Part shown: positions 4,693-6,823 of the stretch, piece by piece
Layout: every line of letters starts with the position of its first letter
Numbering within the stretch: position 1 is the first letter of the stretch
From: an uncultured Alphaproteobacteria bacterium
GTDB taxonomy: Bacteria; Pseudomonadota; Alphaproteobacteria; Micavibrionales; Micavibrionaceae
Reading direction: 5' to 3'
Assembly: GCA_937124505.1 (NCBI GenBank)
Contig: CAKZKV010000345.1
Coordinates: forward strand, 1 to 6,823
DNA: 6,823 nucleotides
Program-made: the position numbers and the translations under genes
The notes under the pieces: model-generated
Told to the model about the DNA's origin: nothing
Database searches by the model: none
The model's input: the letters and a program-made list of their open reading frames with translations, nothing else

Positions 4693-5406
4693 TTATTCGC
4701 GGTTACCAAGTATGGCCAGCAGGAACTGGAACAGGTTAATGACATTGAGATACATGCTGAGCGCACTCATTAATGCCATCCGTTGGTTCACATCCGCACC
4801 ATTTGCCGGGTGATACATGGACTTGATCATTTGCGTGTCAAAGGCAATCATCAGTGTGAAGATCAGGACACCGCCAGCTGAAATGATGAACCCCAGCATG
4901 CTGGAGCCTAAAAACATATTAACAACGACTGCGATGACCAGACCGATCATACTCATCATCAGGAAAGATCCCATGGCGGACAGGTCTGATTTGGTTGTAT
5001 ATCCCCAGACAGACATAGCGCCGAAAGTTGCCGCCGTGATAAAGAACACGCGTGCCACGCTCTCACCTGTATAGGCGACGAAAACGTAGGACATGGACAA
5101 GCCGATGAGTGCCGTCAGGCCAAAGTACAGGCCGTTAACAGCTGCCATGCTCATGGTCATGACACGTTGTGGTGTCAGACCGAAAAAGATGATTCCCAGT
5201 GGCGCCAGCGCGACGATGATCCCGAGCCAGGTTCCGTGAATTTGTTCGAACAGTGCCGGTGTCTGGGATGTGACATATGCGATCAGGCCGGTTACAACCA
5301 GGCCAAGGGCCATCATGTTGTAAACACGTCCGAAATGAGCGCGAAGGCCGGCATCATAAGATACCGAACTGCGGCTTTCTACATTGTCAAAACGATTTGG
5401 TTGCAT
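4693..5406 (-). CDS. Bax inhibitor-1 family (BI-1/YbhL-like) inner-membrane protein
   Basis: The 237-residue polytopic protein belongs to the BI-1/TMBIM family, some members of which are pH-sensitive calcium leak channels. Its role in bacteria is poorly defined. A short polar N-terminus (1-27) leads into seven hydrophobic helices, at about 30-48, 60-77, 83-104, 106-123, 146-166, 170-190 and 212-233. Family marks are [17 protein letters not shown] (20-36), [21 protein letters not shown] (112-132), [10 protein letters not shown] and FDTQMIK (189-195), with the terminal [15 protein letters not shown]190 corresponds to one of the two aspartates of the family's pH sensor; the second position, in YLNVINLF, is N221. 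AAGGAG (5422-5417), ten bases before ATG, supports the start. The gene has its own promoter and terminator and is probably monocistronic. Confidence 0.94.
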   Translation of the reverse strand: MQPNRFDNVESRSSVSYDAGLRAHFGRVYNMMALGLVVTGLIAYVTSQTPALFEQIHGTWLGIIVALAPLGIIFFGLTPQRVMTMSMAAVNGLYFGLTALIGLSMSYVFVAYTGESVARVFFITAATFGAMSVWGYTTKSDLSAMGSFLMMSMIGLVIAVVVNMFLGSSMLGFIISAGGVLIFTLMIAFDTQMIKSMYHPANGADVNQRMALMSALSMYLNVINLFQFLLAILGNRE

Positions 5407-5477
5407 AATTTTTTGTCTCCTTTATTTGAAGTATGCAGTTAAAACTGAATGTATTCCTTACCATATAGATATACTTA

Positions 5478-5507
5478 AATATACCAGATTTTCAAGTACT
5501 CGTGCAA
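5478..5507 (-). promoter_or_regulatory. Candidate promoter of the Bax-inhibitor-1 gene
   Basis: On the - strand, TTGCAC (5507-5502) and TATATT (5483-5478) are 18 bases apart. TGG directly before the -10 makes it an extended -10 element. The leader would be about 65 bases. An imperfect palindrome (5468-5485, seven of nine pairs, centred on TTAA at 5475-5478) overlaps the -10 and could bind a regulator. The interval 5407-5521 contains no other gene, and no terminator for the upstream protease gene is apparent. Confidence 0.5.
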
Positions 5508-5521
5508 TTAACAGGACTAAA

Positions 5522-6601
5522 TTATTCCTGTTTATGGTTTTTGTTTCTGAATGCACGTTCTTTAGGCAGCCAGGGATTGCGACGTTCTGATGGTAAAGAC
5601 CTCTGCGAAACAGGCGGCAGGCTCTCCGGAATGGGCGTGCCGGTTGTGTGACTAATAGCTTGCAGGCGCTTTTCAATCGGTGGATGCGTTGCAAAAATGC
5701 CCATAAAGGGAGCTGTGTTTTCGATGCACATAAAGGCAATATCCGCCGTGGCTCCGGGGATTTGATCACGACCGGAAATTCGCATCAGGGCGCGAATCAT
5801 GGCTTCCGGGTTTTTGGTCATCTGAACGGCTCCGGCATCGGCCATGTATTCCCGCCTGCGGGAAAGTGCAAAGCGCATCAGGAGAGTGGCCATATACCCG
5901 ATCCATAAAATAGCGGCAATCGCAAGCAGCAGCAACACACCGCCGCCTTTGCGGTCACGGCTGCGGCCAAAATAGAGGTTATAGCGCACGCTGCTCCAGA
6001 CCAGTTGCGCGGCGAGTCCGACCATTCCGGTAAAAACAATGGTAATCATCAGCAGGCGCACGTCCCGGTTTTTGATGTGGGTCAGTTCATGGGCGATCAC
6101 GCCTTCCAGCTCTTCTTTGGATAGGCGGTTGATCAGGCCACGTGTGAGAGTCACGGTAAAGGTCTTGTCGTTGATCCCGCTGGCAAAGGCATTCAGGGCG
6201 TGGCTTTCAATGATATTGAATTTTGGCATGGTCATGCCTTCGGCAATACACAGGTTTTCCAGCAGGTTATAAAGTTCCGGTTCTTCCAGACGGGTGACGG
6301 GATGGGCATGCGACATTTTCGCAATCATGCTGGTATGAAAAAAGTAGGAAATGCAAAACCAGATGGCAACAATCGCTGTAATCGCAGGCCAATATTCATA
6401 AAGGATATTATTGGCGAAATCGACCATGAGAGCATTATCATTTGAACCATATGTGGGGTGAGATGTGGTCATGGCTCCTGTAACAAGGGCACAAAGCCAG
6501 ACCAGAAACATGATCAGAAAGGGATATATCCCCAGAAGGATCAATGACTTCAGGTTGTTATTCCAGATGTGGGTTTGTAGTCCTGCCGAGCGGGGGGGCA
6601 T
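5522..6601 (-). CDS. htpX: M48-family membrane zinc metalloprotease (HtpX-like)
   Basis: The 359-residue membrane protease probably degrades misfolded or damaged membrane proteins. Two N-terminal hydrophobic segments (about 20-44 and 72-92) precede the peptidase domain. The zinc site is HELTH at 171-175, with the third ligand E251 in RRREYMADAGA. The NRD after the zinc motif and THPP at 305-308 are typical of M48B enzymes. Two further hydrophobic segments (about 183-203 and 222-242) lie between the ligands, as in HtpX. The protein is longer than E. coli HtpX (293) because of a longer N-terminal loop and a basic, proline-rich tail of about 40 residues (RNPWLPKER near the end). ATG overlaps the lemA stop by one base, so the two are translationally coupled. 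LemA-linked M48 proteases are often named HtpX-like, and orthology with E. coli HtpX is not certain. Confidence 0.93.
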   Translation of the reverse strand: MPPRSAGLQTHIWNNNLKSLILLGIYPFLIMFLVWLCALVTGAMTTSHPTYGSNDNALMVDFANNILYEYWPAITAIVAIWFCISYFFHTSMIAKMSHAHPVTRLEEPELYNLLENLCIAEGMTMPKFNIIESHALNAFASGINDKTFTVTLTRGLINRLSKEELEGVIAHELTHIKNRDVRLLMITIVFTGMVGLAAQLVWSSVRYNLYFGRSRDRKGGGVLLLLAIAAILWIGYMATLLMRFALSRRREYMADAGAVQMTKNPEAMIRALMRISGRDQIPGATADIAFMCIENTAPFMGIFATHPPIEKRLQAISHTTGTPIPESLPPVSQRSLPSERRNPWLPKERAFRNKNHKQE

Positions 6602-6823
6602 TAATCAAATTTCACTTCCGGCGCCTTGCGGATTTGTTCTTCCAGATGATCTTCCAGTTCGAAGAACGCTTCTTTGTTAAATCCGAACGGTTTCGAAATC
6701 AGGTTATTCGGGAATTGCTCAACGTATGTATTGTATTCATTCGTTGCAGAGTTGAAGAAGCGGCGGGCCGCAGCGATTTTATTCTCAATATCGGACAGTT
6801 CCGTCATGAGCTGGCGAAAGTTA
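6601..6823 (-). CDS. lemA: LemA family protein, C-terminal part (5' end outside window)
   Basis: Only the last 73 residues are present, and the frame stays open to the window edge. The stretch RQLMTELSDIENKIAAARRF, followed by FNSATNEYNTYVEQFP and then NNLISKPFGFNKEAFFE, is the typical end of LemA: long amphipathic helices with the conserved ENKI-ARRFFN and FP-N-I-GF motifs. LemA proteins are usually about 185-200 residues, with an N-terminal membrane helix and a helical domain facing outward. That first part would lie beyond 6823. Their biochemical role is unknown, but pairing with an M48 protease in one operon is common. The TAA stop shares one base with the protease start. No promoter is visible because the 5' end is missing. 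Confidence 0.93.
   Translation of the reverse strand, partial: NFRQLMTELSDIENKIAAARRFFNSATNEYNTYVEQFPNNLISKPFGFNKEAFFELEDHLEEQIRKAPEVKFD

Noticed and set aside
5458..5769. 103-codon - frame overlapping the end of the M48 protease gene
   Set aside because: It is a shadow of the protease's C-terminal coding region in another frame, with no family motifs.
1..6823. CRISPR arrays, insertion sequences, transposase genes
   Set aside because: No regularly spaced repeats, no transposase motifs and no terminal inverted repeats with target duplications were seen.

Overview
This 6.8 kb chromosomal window most likely comes from an alphaproteobacterium. The grounds are the style of the LeuA C-terminus, the Bax-inhibitor-1 protein, the LemA/M48 peptidase pair and the PEP-CTERM-type surface proteins. 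The assignment rests on family resemblance, not on a search. The ends are housekeeping genes, and the middle (about 1.0-3.3 kb) is accessory and uneven in composition.

Layout. The + strand opens with the 3' part of leuA (2-isopropylmalate synthase). Next is a short AT-rich accessory block: an orphan nucleotidyltransferase-like gene, then a ParD/ParE toxin-antitoxin operon with a recognisable promoter and an overlapping palindromic operator candidate. A GC-richer remnant of what looks like a plasmid-mobilisation (MobC-like) ribbon-helix-helix gene follows. It stops at the end of the next, convergent gene.

From 2336 to the end every gene is on the - strand. There are two tandem paralogous secreted proteins with exosortase-type C-terminal sorting signals, one VPVP and one VPEP. 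Both carry an unusual 20-residue tail beyond the basic cluster. Upstream of them are a tRNA-Ala(GGC) with its own candidate terminator, a 90-residue Fis-type helix-turn-helix protein, a seven-helix Bax-inhibitor-1 membrane protein and an M48 (HtpX-like) membrane protease. The protease start overlaps the stop of a truncated lemA gene.

How the parts work together. lemA and the M48 protease form a coupled operon concerned with the envelope or membrane-protein quality control. The Bax-inhibitor gene has its own promoter and terminator. The two PEP-CTERM-like genes appear to be separate transcription units: the upstream one has a strong terminator, and the downstream one has its own promoter candidate. 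No exosortase gene is visible, so their sorting enzyme must be elsewhere. The toxin-antitoxin pair and the mobilisation remnant suggest past insertion of mobile DNA between leuA and the surface-protein cluster.
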